Assembly (NCBI RefSeq): GCF_000316195.1 | Contig: NZ_JH994111.1 | Location: 1,086,299-1,150,298 of the forward strand | Direction: 5' to 3' | Origin: Brachyspira hampsonii 30446 | GTDB taxonomy: Bacteria; Spirochaetota; Brachyspiria; Brachyspirales; Brachyspiraceae | DNA length: 64,000 nucleotides | In this document: positions 34,815 to 44,229 of the stretch, one piece after another | How the letters are laid out: each line of letters opens with the position of its first letter | Numbering within the stretch: position 1 is the first letter of the stretch | Position numbers and translations under genes: made by a program | The notes under the pieces: generated by a model | Databases searched by the model: none | What the model was told of the DNA's origin: nothing | The model's input: only the letters and a program-made list of their open reading frames with translations

Positions 34815-35816
34815 ATGATAGCAGCACAAATTGACAAATATTCAAAAGATATTGATATAAAGATTAGAGATATACAAATACCAGAAATCACCGATGATGA
34901 AGTATTGGTTAATATAAAGGCAGCTGCAGTAAACCCACTTGAAATATTAATACTAACAGGCAGTGTAAGACTTATACAGGATTATAAAATGCCTCTTACA
35001 CTAGGAAATGAATTTGCCGGTGTGGTTGAAAAGATAGGTAAAAATGTAAAAGATTTTAATGTAGGCGATAAAGTTTATACTCGTATGCCCATATCAAAAA
35101 TAGGTGCTTTTGCTAATTATGCGGCAGTTGATAGTAAGTTTTTATCATCTATGCCTAATAATTGCGATTTTATTGAAGCAGCAGCAATACCTCTTACAGC
35201 ACTTACAGCTTATCAGGCACTCAAAGAAGAATTAGAGGCTAAATCTGGAGAAACTGTATTAATAACAGGAGGATCTGGAAGTTTCGGAGAGATGGCAGTT
35301 CCTATTTTTAAATATTTCGGGCTTAATGTTATTGTTTCTGGTAATGAGAGGTCAAAAGAGCATTTTATAAGTTTGGGTGCTGATAAATATATTGATTATC
35401 GTAAAGAAAATTATTGGGAGTTAGTTTCGGAAGCTGATTATGTTATAGATACACTTGGTGCAAAAGAGTTTGATAAAGAGTTATCAGTATTAAAGAAAGG
35501 TGGTCGTATTTTAAGTTTAAGAACAAGTCCTAATAAAAAATTTGCTGAAGTGAATCAGTTTCCTTTCTTAAAAAGAACTTTATTTTCTTTGGCAGGCTCT
35601 AAGTACGATAAAAAAGCTATGAAAGAAGGAAAAGAGTATAGATTTATGTTTGTAAGAGCTGACGGAGCACAGCTTAAAGAAATTACAAAAATAGTAGAAG
35701 ATAAAAATATAAAGCCTAAAATATTTTCTAAAGTATTTAGTCTTGAAAACACAGAGGAAGCTATTAAAACTATGTCTAAAGGCGGTATAGAAGGTAAGAT
35801 AATCATATCTATGTGA
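34815..35816 (+). CDS. NADP-dependent medium-chain reductase (quinone oxidoreductase-like)
   Basis: 333-residue MDR-superfamily enzyme. GroES-like N-terminal domain with VNPLEILILTG and LGNEFAGVVEKIGKNVKDFNVGDKVYTR (about 62-89), then the Rossmann motif GETVLITGGSGSFGEMAVPI (about 143-162), and C-terminal GGIEGKIII. It lacks the zinc-binding Cys/His sets, so it fits zinc-independent quinone oxidoreductases or alkenal reductases rather than alcohol dehydrogenases. AGGAG precedes the ATG. It follows DAHP synthase after a terminator and is likely a separate unit. Substrate unknown. Confidence 0.88.
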   Translation: MIAAQIDKYSKDIDIKIRDIQIPEITDDEVLVNIKAAAVNPLEILILTGSVRLIQDYKMPLTLGNEFAGVVEKIGKNVKDFNVGDKVYTRMPISKIGAFANYAAVDSKFLSSMPNNCDFIEAAAIPLTALTAYQALKEELEAKSGETVLITGGSGSFGEMAVPIFKYFGLNVIVSGNERSKEHFISLGADKYIDYRKENYWELVSEADYVIDTLGAKEFDKELSVLKKGGRILSLRTSPNKKFAEVNQFPFLKRTLFSLAGSKYDKKAMKEGKEYRFMFVRADGAQLKEITKIVEDKNIKPKIFSKVFSLENTEEAIKTMSKGGIEGKIIISM

Positions 35817-35859
35817 TTATTTTTTTATAAAAAATTAAATAACTTGCTGCAGTATAATA

Positions 35860-36208
35860 GACTTGTTTCAAAAGTACTTGACAAATAATTTTATAAGTTT
35901 GTTGTTTTATGCTAAATTATATAATATTAATTATTAAATAAATCATATGTTTTACATGTTGTATGATTTATCATTTTAATATATAAATATGCAGTCTTTC
36001 GCCGAAGGCGTACTTCGTATGCTTCTCGCCTGCCGAAGGCACGCACAGCGAGGCGTACTTCGTATGTGCCACACCGAAGGCGGACAGTGTCACAAAAGAA
36101 GTGGGGTTTGGCACGACTGTGTGCTTCGCAGCAAAGCCCCAACCATAATTAAAAAAATATTAAATTAAAAAAGTATAAATATTAAGAAATTAAGTTTTGA
36201 AACAAGTC
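35860..36208. mobile_element. MITE-like element with perfect 14-bp terminal inverted repeats (copy E2)
   Basis: Ends GACTTGTTTCAAAA (35860-35873) and TTTTGAAACAAGTC (36195-36208) are perfect inverted repeats. The inside is AT-rich until a GC-rich core at about 35991-36144. The core has a 16-base direct repeat AGGCGTACTTCGTATG (36006-36021 and 36051-36066), several short hairpins such as GCGTAC-TTC-GTATGC, and the shared motifs ATATGCAGTC, AAAAGAAGTGGGG and GCAAAGCCCCAA found reversed in the element at 29019. No transposase. The minus-strand reading frame across it is not a credible gene. Confidence 0.7.
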
Positions 36209-36309
36209 CAATTTAAGAAAACTATATAAAATTATATTGTAAAGCAAGTTTTCAAATAACCGATAATTTTAGCGAATAATTTTATTTACAGCAAGGAGGC
36301 GTTAAAATT

Positions 36310-37461
36310 ATGGGAGTCAAAAAGTATTTCTTTTTATTGCTAGTATTATTGGCAATGAATAGTATATATGCATTTGCAAATCAAAATATTATCAGAGTAC
36401 AATTAACAGATGTAAAAGCTCCATATACTATTAATATCAAAGGTCCTTATAAAGCGTACAATTACAAATATGAAAGCGAAATAATATCAGCTTTAACTAA
36501 TGAAACTGTAATGGTTGTAGAAAACAGATTAGGTTTAAAAGTTAATGAAGTGGGTGTTTATAAAGAGGGTATAGTATTTGAAACACAGGACGGATTTACT
36601 TTAAATGGAAAAGAATATTATGGTTCTTTAATGTTTATTCCATATAATGATACCATGATAGTGGTTAATGAGCTTAATATTGAAGACTATGTTAAAGGGG
36701 TTTTACCTCATGAGATGTCTCCAGATTGGCCTATGGAAGCATTAAAAGCTCAGGCAGTTGCAGCCCGTACTTATGCAATGTATCATATATTAAAAAATGC
36801 TAATAAACTTCCTTTTGATGTTGATAATACTACAAAATTTCAGGTTTATAATGGCAAAGAAAAAATGAATTGGTCTGTTGAACAGGCTGTTGACAGAACA
36901 AGATATGAAATCGCTGTTTACAAAGGCAAAGTTATAGCTACATACTTCAGTGCTTTATGCGGCGGACATACTGACAGTGCAGAAAATGTATTCGGTGTTG
37001 CTGTGCCTTATTTGGAAGGTGTTTCTTGTCCTTACTGCAATGCTCAGATTAAACCTTGGACTAATGCACTAAGCTATAATGAACTTAATAATGATTTAGC
37101 TAATTATTCTGTACATGCAAGCGAAAAATCTTCTATTGGTATTAGCACTGACCCTAAGTCTGGAAAGGCTACTAATATAAAAATAGATGACAGCGATATT
37201 ACTTCAAGAGATTTCAGAAGCACACTTTCTCCTAAACTAGTGCCATCACTTAATTTTACTATTAAAAAAGTGGATAATGGTATAATAATTACTGGTAAAG
37301 GAAGCGGACATGGAGTAGGTATGTGTCAATGGGGTGCTTATGGTATGGCTCAGGTAAAAAAAGACTACAAAGAAATTTTGAAGTTCTACTATAATGGCAT
37401 TGATATTGTTGATTATAATAGAGTTAATAAAGAGTTTGAACCTGATGTTTGGGGAAAATAA
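36310..37461 (+). CDS. SpoIID/LytB-domain exported protein
   Basis: 383 residues with a signal peptide (LLLVLLAMNSIYAFA, cleaved near residue 23). The SpoIID domain has NIEDYVKGVLPHEMSPDWPMEALKAQAVAARTYAMYHI (about 125-162, with the catalytic-type Glu in HEMS), YFSALCGGHTDSAENVFG and the C-terminal GHGVGMCQWGAYGMA. SpoIID-like proteins are lytic transglycosylases that act on peptide-free glycan strands; in non-sporulating bacteria they work in wall remodelling or division. AAGGAGG lies about 8 bases before the ATG. It is one of several peptidoglycan enzymes in the window and has its own terminator. Confidence 0.92.
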   Translation: MGVKKYFFLLLVLLAMNSIYAFANQNIIRVQLTDVKAPYTINIKGPYKAYNYKYESEIISALTNETVMVVENRLGLKVNEVGVYKEGIVFETQDGFTLNGKEYYGSLMFIPYNDTMIVVNELNIEDYVKGVLPHEMSPDWPMEALKAQAVAARTYAMYHILKNANKLPFDVDNTTKFQVYNGKEKMNWSVEQAVDRTRYEIAVYKGKVIATYFSALCGGHTDSAENVFGVAVPYLEGVSCPYCNAQIKPWTNALSYNELNNDLANYSVHASEKSSIGISTDPKSGKATNIKIDDSDITSRDFRSTLSPKLVPSLNFTIKKVDNGIIITGKGSGHGVGMCQWGAYGMAQVKKDYKEILKFYYNGIDIVDYNRVNKEFEPDVWGK

Positions 37462-37482
37462 AATTTATAACTAGATAAAATT

Positions 37483-37518
37483 AAAGGCTTGTATTAATCA
37501 ATTTTAATGCAAGCCTTT
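37483..37518 (+). terminator. terminator of the SpoIID-like gene
   Basis: 13-bp stem AAAGGCTTGTATT / AATGCAAGCCTTT with one G-U pair and a ten-base loop, followed by a T-run. Confidence 0.9.
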
Positions 37519-37559
37519 TTTTGTTATTATACTGATGCACTTTATATAGAATTATAAAC

Positions 37560-37810
37560 ATTTTTGCCTCACACACCACAGGCGGACTTCGTCAAAGTTG
37601 AAAAAAATGTAATTACTAGAACTTTATATTTTAGATACATGTATTAAATATATGATAATACATAAATTTATGCTAAAAATGCAGTTCTTCGCGACTGCGG
37701 GCTGTGCCTGGTTCTTTTATACCAATAAAAGAACTGTGGTGCTGCGTAGCACACAGCGTGGTGGGCAAAGCCCTGCAAATATTTAAAATTTGAAAAATTA
37801 GTTTTGATAA
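37560..37810. repeat. degenerate GC-rich intergenic repeat element (copy E3)
   Basis: The GC-rich core at 37681-37776 is related to the cores at 29171 and 35991 (ATGCAGTTCTTCGCG, then GGGCAAAGCCCTGC). It holds three hairpins in a row: GCAGT / ACTGC, the perfect 10-bp GTTCTTTTAT (37711-37720) / ATAAAAGAAC (37725-37734) with loop ACCA, and GTGCT / AGCAC (37739-37752). A fragment ACACACCACAGGCGGACTTC near 37570 may belong to it. The right flank has TAGTTTTGATAAACTA, a possible decayed end; no matching left end was found. Confidence 0.5.
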
Positions 37811-37851
37811 ACTATATTTGTTTAGGTATATACTAATTTTTATATATAAAA

Positions 37852-39222
37852 TTATTTCTTTACCAAATTATATAATAAATTAACTTCTTTAATTTTTGTA
37901 GAATAAGGCGGATATTTTGTTTTTAGTTCAAAACCATATCCTTTAGTTAAAACGGTAGTTTCTTTTGAAAAACATTTAAAGCTATAATATCCATGATAAT
38001 TACCCATTCCGCTGTTTCCAACTCCTCCAAATGGGGCATTAGAATTTAGTATATGACTTATGGTATCATTAACAGAGCAGCCTCCGTAACTTATTTTCTC
38101 TATAAAGTAATAATTAAAATCAATATCTTCTGAGAATATATACATAGCAAGAGGATTAGGACATACTTTTTCTATTATATCTCTGGCTTCTTCTTTTGTT
38201 TTATAATAAAGTATTGGGAAAATGCTGCCGAATATTTCATCTTTTATAATATTAGTTTCTAAATCTTTAGGTTCTACTAATGTTATAGAAATAGATAAAT
38301 TATTATCATCATATTCACCGCCGTAAATAATTTTTCCGTCATTTAAATATGATTTTAATCTTTTATAGTGATTTTCATTTATTATTCTATGGAGCTTTTT
38401 TTCTTCATTAAATAGTTTTATTTCTTCATTAAATGCTTTTAAAAATATTTCTTTTAAATCTTCTCTTATGAGTATATAATCTGGAGATACACAAGTTTGA
38501 CCAGAGTTTATAAACTTTCCCCATATAATTCTTTTTATAGCCTTATTAAAATTATTTCCTTTTATATCATCAATTATAACAGGGGATTTTCCTCCAAGCT
38601 CTAATGTTACAGGTGTGAGAAACTCTGAAGCATTTGACATAATAATCTTTCCAACTCTTGGAGAGCCTGTAAAAAATATTTTATCATATTCTATTTTACT
38701 TACATTTTCCGGAGGTATACTTTTATCTACAACGGCAATATATTCTTCATCAAATGTATCTTTTATAGAATTATATATTACATCATATACAGTAGGAGTT
38801 AATTGAGAAGGTGCTATTATAGCGGTATTGCCGGCTCCTATTGCACCTACAAGCGGAAGAAAAGTTAATTGTATAGGGTAGTTCCAAGGCGATATTATTA
38901 ATGATACTCCAAATGGTTTATTTATTATAGTGGTTTTTGAATCTATAGTTACCATATTTCTTTTTGCTTTTTTGTTATGCATCCATTTTTTAAGATTTTT
39001 TATGAATGTTTTAATCTCTTCCATTACAAAAAATAATTCTGTACCTATAGCTTCAAATTCTGACTTCTGCATATCTTTATACAGAGCATCTATAAAATTT
39101 CTTTCATACTTTATAAGCATTGATTGTAATTTTTTTAATTGTTCTATTCTAAAATCGTATGATAATGTTTTTGAACTTTTGAAAAATTGTTTTTGTTTAT
39201 CTCTTAATTCTGTTAAATTCAT
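37852..39222 (-). CDS. aldehyde dehydrogenase (class 3-like)
   Basis: 456-residue NAD(P)-dependent aldehyde dehydrogenase. Motifs are in order: ISPWNYPIQLTFLPLVGAIGAGN (about 110-132), FTGSPRVGKIIM, the general-base VTLELGGKSPVIID, and the catalytic cysteine in GQTCVSPDY. The short length and lack of an N-terminal extension match class 3/fatty-aldehyde-type enzymes, as does the C-terminal hydrophobic and basic tail. AAGGAGGG precedes the ATG. It is alone on its strand. It probably oxidises medium or long aliphatic aldehydes; the physiological substrate is not shown. Confidence 0.93.
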   Translation of the reverse strand: MNLTELRDKQKQFFKSSKTLSYDFRIEQLKKLQSMLIKYERNFIDALYKDMQKSEFEAIGTELFFVMEEIKTFIKNLKKWMHNKKAKRNMVTIDSKTTIINKPFGVSLIISPWNYPIQLTFLPLVGAIGAGNTAIIAPSQLTPTVYDVIYNSIKDTFDEEYIAVVDKSIPPENVSKIEYDKIFFTGSPRVGKIIMSNASEFLTPVTLELGGKSPVIIDDIKGNNFNKAIKRIIWGKFINSGQTCVSPDYILIREDLKEIFLKAFNEEIKLFNEEKKLHRIINENHYKRLKSYLNDGKIIYGGEYDDNNLSISITLVEPKDLETNIIKDEIFGSIFPILYYKTKEEARDIIEKVCPNPLAMYIFSEDIDFNYYFIEKISYGGCSVNDTISHILNSNAPFGGVGNSGMGNYHGYYSFKCFSKETTVLTKGYGFELKTKYPPYSTKIKEVNLLYNLVKK

Positions 39223-39400
39223 TTTCCCTCCTTTTTGTTTAAATATATAAAAAATAATAAGAAAATTATTTACTTTTTATAAAAATTTTAATTAAATATA
39301 TAATCATCATAGTAAGTCAAAATGTAAAATTGGTTTGCAAAAAATGAAAAAAATAATAAAATAATAATTACTATATAAAAACTATTTTTGATGAGGTTCA

Positions 39401-41656
39401 ATGAAAAATAAAATTCTATTTAATAAAAGATTTATACTGCTTATTATTTCTTTTTCTCTTATTATTGTTGTTGTCGCTTCTATTTTAACTGCACAGGATA
39501 TTTCATTAAAGAAAAAAATCACTTCAAAGAATAAAATAAATTATGGTACTGCATTAGAATTATATAATAGAGAAAAATATTTAGAAGCATATAATCAATT
39601 TACAAATATAATAAACAGAGATGAAGATTCAATTATTAAAGATTATATTATATATTACGGAGCTAAAAGTGCTTTAAATACAAATATGTATGATGAGGCA
39701 ATAGATTTATATTCATTGCTTATGAAAGAATATACAAATTCTCCATTATATCCTTATGCAGAGCAGTATAAGGCATTGGCTGAGTTTTACAAAGATGATT
39801 ATCCTATAAGTAATTTTTTTAATAGTAGGAAACAAAAGTGGATTAAGGAATTCGTAGGTATTAGAGCTTTAAGAAATACTGATGATACCAATAAAGCTAA
39901 GATGATAGCTTATGAACTTATAACTAAATTAACAAACACTGAAGCTATTATTTATTATAACAATAATTACGAAGATGAAATATTATTATTCGATGATAAT
40001 TTAAAATATAAATCTGCTTTAGTGCTGTATGATGCCGGCTTTAGAAAATCTGCATTAAAACTTTTCCAATATTTATATTCTAATAATTACAATAAGGGAA
40101 ACTCAACTTATTATATGGCTAGAATAAATGAAGCAGAAGGAAACAGGCAAGAAGCATCTAAATTGTATGATGAATATTTATCTAATGCCAATAATAAAAC
40201 ATATAGAAAAATGGGGCTTTATTATTCTGCAGGTAATTATTCTAAATTGACAAATAATAGCAAATCAATGGAATTGTATAACACTTTTTTGAAAGAATAT
40301 CCTAAAGATGATTATGTTCCAAGAATATATAATAATTTTGTTAATACAAGTTTAAATAAAAATAATTTAGTTCAGGCAAAGGTTTATTTAACTAATGTTA
40401 TGAATAAATTTCCAAATAGCTGGCAGACAGAATTAGCATTAAAATCATATTTAAGAAAAGCATTCAAATTAAAAAATAAAACTGAAACCTATTTTGCTGC
40501 TTCAGCATTAGAGAAAAGGTATACGAAATTCCGACATGATTTTCCATTATCTTGGAATATGTGGACGGCTGAAGAGTTTAGAGATACTGAAAAAAGAGAT
40601 GAATATTTAATGAAAACACTTCTTACAAGTAAAAATCATTATTTTATAAAAGGTGCTTTGAGCTTAGCCAATGATGAAATGATTAAAAATGTTGAAATTA
40701 GTAATACTTATTATTTTGATGAAGCTGAAAAATATTATGCTGATTCAAATTATACTAAATCTATGGAAATGCTTGATAAGATTCAGTTTTTAAATTATAT
40801 ATCTACGGGAAAAGAAGATGAGTTTATGAAATCAGCTAGAGATATGGCTAAAAATATTCTTATGCAAAATGAATTTGTAAAAGAATTATATTCTAATAAA
40901 AGTGATTATGATCTATTTAATGAATTATCATTGCAAACTACTAATGAAGCTGATAGGTCTATATTATTATATTATTATGGTGATTATGATAATGCATATA
41001 CAGAATATGATAAAATATTTAAGAAAGCAGAAGAAGTAACTTATCCGTTATTTTATTTCGCTGAAAAAATTTTTAAAGATTCAGGCAATACCAAGAGGCT
41101 TATGCAAATATCAGTTAATATAGGAAAATATTTTAATTATCCTTATTCTTACAACACTGATTTACTTCCAGATGAATTTAGAAAGATGGTTTATCCAAGA
41201 TATTTTGATGAATATGTTTTACCAGAGGCAAAATATTATAAAATAGATCCATTATTTGTATATTCTATAATGCGGGAGGAAAGTACATTTGATCCTAAGG
41301 CTAAATCTTGGGTTGGGGCTACAGGTCTTATGCAGTTAATGCCGGCAACAGCTGAAGAGGGAAATAGAAATCCTAGATACAGATACGATCCTTTAGATTT
41401 AACAGATCCGAAGCAAAATATTAATATAGGTATTGGACATTTAAGCTGGCTATTTAAAAACGAAAATGCAAGCAACTATATAATAGTAGCTGCAAGTTAT
41501 AATGCAGGTTCAGGACGAGGAAGAAGATGGAAAGCAGAGTATGGTACTAATAATATGTATCGTACAGGAAGATTTATTGATATTGAAGAAACTGAATATT
41601 ATGTGGAACGTGTTATCAATAGTTATGAACATTATAGTAAATATTATAAAGATTAA
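39401..41656 (+). CDS. soluble-type lytic transglycosylase with TPR-like superhelix, copy 1
   Basis: 751 residues. N-terminal signal anchor (about 8-30), a long alpha-helical TPR-like region (about 45-590; YLEAYNQFTNI, YYGAKSALNTNMYDEAIDLYSLL, repeats of A/Y-rich helices), then an SLT domain: FVYSIMREESTFDPKAKS with catalytic Glu, GATGLMQLMPATA, and AASYNAGSGRGRRW. It cleaves glycan strands to 1,6-anhydro-muropeptides in the periplasm. The architecture is that of Slt70. The start has GAGG about 6 bases upstream. A paralogue of the same length follows after 111 bases. Confidence 0.93.
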   Translation: MKNKILFNKRFILLIISFSLIIVVVASILTAQDISLKKKITSKNKINYGTALELYNREKYLEAYNQFTNIINRDEDSIIKDYIIYYGAKSALNTNMYDEAIDLYSLLMKEYTNSPLYPYAEQYKALAEFYKDDYPISNFFNSRKQKWIKEFVGIRALRNTDDTNKAKMIAYELITKLTNTEAIIYYNNNYEDEILLFDDNLKYKSALVLYDAGFRKSALKLFQYLYSNNYNKGNSTYYMARINEAEGNRQEASKLYDEYLSNANNKTYRKMGLYYSAGNYSKLTNNSKSMELYNTFLKEYPKDDYVPRIYNNFVNTSLNKNNLVQAKVYLTNVMNKFPNSWQTELALKSYLRKAFKLKNKTETYFAASALEKRYTKFRHDFPLSWNMWTAEEFRDTEKRDEYLMKTLLTSKNHYFIKGALSLANDEMIKNVEISNTYYFDEAEKYYADSNYTKSMEMLDKIQFLNYISTGKEDEFMKSARDMAKNILMQNEFVKELYSNKSDYDLFNELSLQTTNEADRSILLYYYGDYDNAYTEYDKIFKKAEEVTYPLFYFAEKIFKDSGNTKRLMQISVNIGKYFNYPYSYNTDLLPDEFRKMVYPRYFDEYVLPEAKYYKIDPLFVYSIMREESTFDPKAKSWVGATGLMQLMPATAEEGNRNPRYRYDPLDLTDPKQNINIGIGHLSWLFKNENASNYIIVAASYNAGSGRGRRWKAEYGTNNMYRTGRFIDIEETEYYVERVINSYEHYSKYYKD

Positions 41657-41767
41657 AGTATAAATGTATTAAAAATGTAATGAAAATGTAAAATTTATTT
41701 GCAAAAAATTAAAAAAGTAATACAATAACAATTACTATATAAAAAACTATTTTTAGGCTGCTATTAA

Positions 41768-44026
41768 ATGAAAAAAAACATTTTCAGAATCTTTAATAAA
41801 AGAATTTTAATATTTACATTTTGTTTTGAAATTATTGTTATTATTATGACATCTATATTAGGTGCTCAGGATATATCATTAGAAAAGAATATTATATCTA
41901 AAAGTAAAATAAATTACGGCACAGCATTGGAGCTTCATAAGAGAGAAAAATATTTAGAAGCATATAATCAATTTACAAATATAATGAATACAGAAGATGA
42001 TATGATTATAAGGGATTATGTTATATATTACGGAGCTAAGAGTGCTTTTCTTACTAATATGTATAATGAGGCAATAGATTTATATTCATTATTAATGAAA
42101 GAATATCCCCGTTCATCATTATATCCTTATGCTGAGCAGTATAAAGCACTTTCCGAGTTTTACAGAGATGATTATCCTGTAAGTAATTTTTTTAATGGAA
42201 AGACTCAAAAATGGATTAAGGAGTTTGTAGGAATAAGAGCTTTAAGAAGTACAGATGATACTAATAAAGCTAGAATGATAGCTTATGAGCTTTTAAGCAG
42301 ATTCGGATTAAGCGAAGCAGCTATATATTATAATAATAATTTCTCTGAGGATATTTCTTCTTTTGCTAATGCTTTAAAATTTAAAACAGCAGCTATACTT
42401 TATGAAGCAGGATACAGAAAAGCATCTTTAAATTATTTTAAGGATTTATATGATAATAACTCTTATAAAGCAAGTTCTACATACTACATGGCTAGAATTA
42501 AACAGCTATCTGGAAATAGAAGAGATGCTGCTGCCTTATTTGATGAATATTTATCAAATGCTAATAATAAAACTCATAGAAGATTAGGACTTTATTACTC
42601 GGCTGATAATTATAATAAATTGAAAGATTATGATAAATCATTTAAGCTTTATAATACTTTTTTGAAAGAGTATCCTAGAGATGATTATGTTCCTAGAATA
42701 TATAATAATTTTGTAAATTTGAGCCTTAATAGAAATAATCTTGTTCAGGCAAAGACTTATCTTACAAATGTAATGAAAATATTTCCTAAAAGCTGGCAGA
42801 CGGAATTAGCCTTAAAATCATATTTAAGAAAGGCGTTTAAATTAAAAAATAAGACAGAAACATATTTTGCTACTAAGGCTTTGGAGGCAAGGTATCCTAA
42901 TTTTAGGCATGATTTTGCTTTATCTTGGAATATGTGGGCTGCTGAAGAATTTGGAGATAATGATATAAGAGATAAATATTTGATGCAGAGTCTTTTAACT
43001 AGTAAAAGTCATTATTTTGTTAAAGGAGCTTTGAGTCTTGCTGATAGTGAGATGGTAGCTAATGTTGAGCTTAGTAATACTTATTATTTTAATGAGGCTA
43101 AAAAATATTATTCAGATTCTAATTTTACTAAATCTATGCAGATGCTTAATAAGATACAATTTTTAAATTATATTTCTACAGGCAAAGAAGATGAACTTAC
43201 TAAAGAGGCTAGGGCAATGGCTAAAAATATTCTTATGCGAAATAGATTTGTAAAGGATTTATATGCCAATAGAAGCGAGAAAGATTTATTTAATGAATTA
43301 TCACTTCAGACTAGAAGAGAAGTTAACAAATCAATAATATTGTATTATTACGGTGATTATGACAATGCATATACTGAGTTCGATAAGATATTTAAAAAGA
43401 CACAGGTAACATATCCTTTATATTATTTTGCAGAGAAAATATTTATAAGTTCAGAAAATACAAAAAGGCTTATGCAGATATCAGCAAATATAGGCAAATA
43501 TTTTGGATATCCATATTCAGACAATACAGACTTGCTTCCAGATGAGCTTAGAAGAAAAGTGTATCCTAGATATTTTGATGAGTATGTAGTACCAGAGGCT
43601 AAATATTATAAGATAGAGCCTGCATTTGTATATGGTATAATGAGAGAGGAGAGTTTGTTTGATCCTAAGGCTAGATCTTGGGTTGGAGCTATGGGACTTA
43701 TGCAGCTTATGCCTTCAACTGCTGCAGCTGAAAATAAAAAGGCTAGATATAGATATAATCCTTTAGATTTAACGGATCCTAAACAAAATATTAATTTGGG
43801 AATCTCTCATTTGGGTTGGTTATTTAGCAGTCAAAAGGCAAGCAATTATATATTAGTAGCGGCAAGCTATAATGCAGGTTCAGGACGCGGAAGAAGATGG
43901 AAAGCAGAGTATGGTACTAATAATATGTATCGTACAGGAAGATTTATTGATATTGAAGAGACTGAATATTATGTAGAGAGAGTTATTAAAAGCTACGAAT
44001 ATTATAGTAAGTATTATAAGGATTGA
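41768..44026 (+). CDS. soluble-type lytic transglycosylase with TPR-like superhelix, copy 2
   Basis: 752-residue paralogue of the upstream gene, alignable end to end with near-constant length. It has the same signal anchor, the TPR-like superhelix and an SLT domain with FVYGIMREESLFDPKARS (catalytic Glu) and GAMGLMQLMPSTA. The C-terminal ~45 codons are almost identical at DNA level to copy 1 (around 41500-41590 and 43870-43960), suggesting recent gene conversion. The promoter-proximal bases are also duplicated (ATTACTATATAAAAA before both starts). The split may allow separate control. Confidence 0.92.
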   Translation: MKKNIFRIFNKRILIFTFCFEIIVIIMTSILGAQDISLEKNIISKSKINYGTALELHKREKYLEAYNQFTNIMNTEDDMIIRDYVIYYGAKSAFLTNMYNEAIDLYSLLMKEYPRSSLYPYAEQYKALSEFYRDDYPVSNFFNGKTQKWIKEFVGIRALRSTDDTNKARMIAYELLSRFGLSEAAIYYNNNFSEDISSFANALKFKTAAILYEAGYRKASLNYFKDLYDNNSYKASSTYYMARIKQLSGNRRDAAALFDEYLSNANNKTHRRLGLYYSADNYNKLKDYDKSFKLYNTFLKEYPRDDYVPRIYNNFVNLSLNRNNLVQAKTYLTNVMKIFPKSWQTELALKSYLRKAFKLKNKTETYFATKALEARYPNFRHDFALSWNMWAAEEFGDNDIRDKYLMQSLLTSKSHYFVKGALSLADSEMVANVELSNTYYFNEAKKYYSDSNFTKSMQMLNKIQFLNYISTGKEDELTKEARAMAKNILMRNRFVKDLYANRSEKDLFNELSLQTRREVNKSIILYYYGDYDNAYTEFDKIFKKTQVTYPLYYFAEKIFISSENTKRLMQISANIGKYFGYPYSDNTDLLPDELRRKVYPRYFDEYVVPEAKYYKIEPAFVYGIMREESLFDPKARSWVGAMGLMQLMPSTAAAENKKARYRYNPLDLTDPKQNINLGISHLGWLFSSQKASNYILVAASYNAGSGRGRRWKAEYGTNNMYRTGRFIDIEETEYYVERVIKSYEYYSKYYKD

Positions 44027-44040
44027 TATTAATATATTAG

Positions 44041-44225
44041 AATTGTTTCAAAAGTATTTGAGAAAATTATTTTAAAAATAATTAAATTTTTAAAATTAAG
44101 ATTCAGTGTTTTATATATTTGGTATTTGTCATTTTAATATATAAATATCCGTCTATTTCACCTGTCAGACTTTTTTTCAATGATTGTTCGTTTCGCAATC
44201 ATAAATAAAATTAGTTTGAGATAAG
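44041..44225. repeat. decayed copy of the MITE-like family (copy E4)
   Basis: Begins with TTGTTTCAAAAGTATTTGA, which matches the left end of the element at 35860 (TTGTTTCAAAAGTACTTGA), and later has TCATTTTAATATATAAATAT followed by CCGTC, matching the approach to the GC-rich core of that element. The core has decayed to a short hairpin-like stretch (GATTGTTCGTTTCGCAATC) and the right end is unclear. Confidence 0.5.
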
Positions 44226-44229
44226 TATA

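Noticed and set aside
35927-36142. Minus-strand Arg/Cys-rich 71-residue frame in element E2
   Set aside because: Composition comes from the GC-rich hairpin core, which is non-coding in the other copies.
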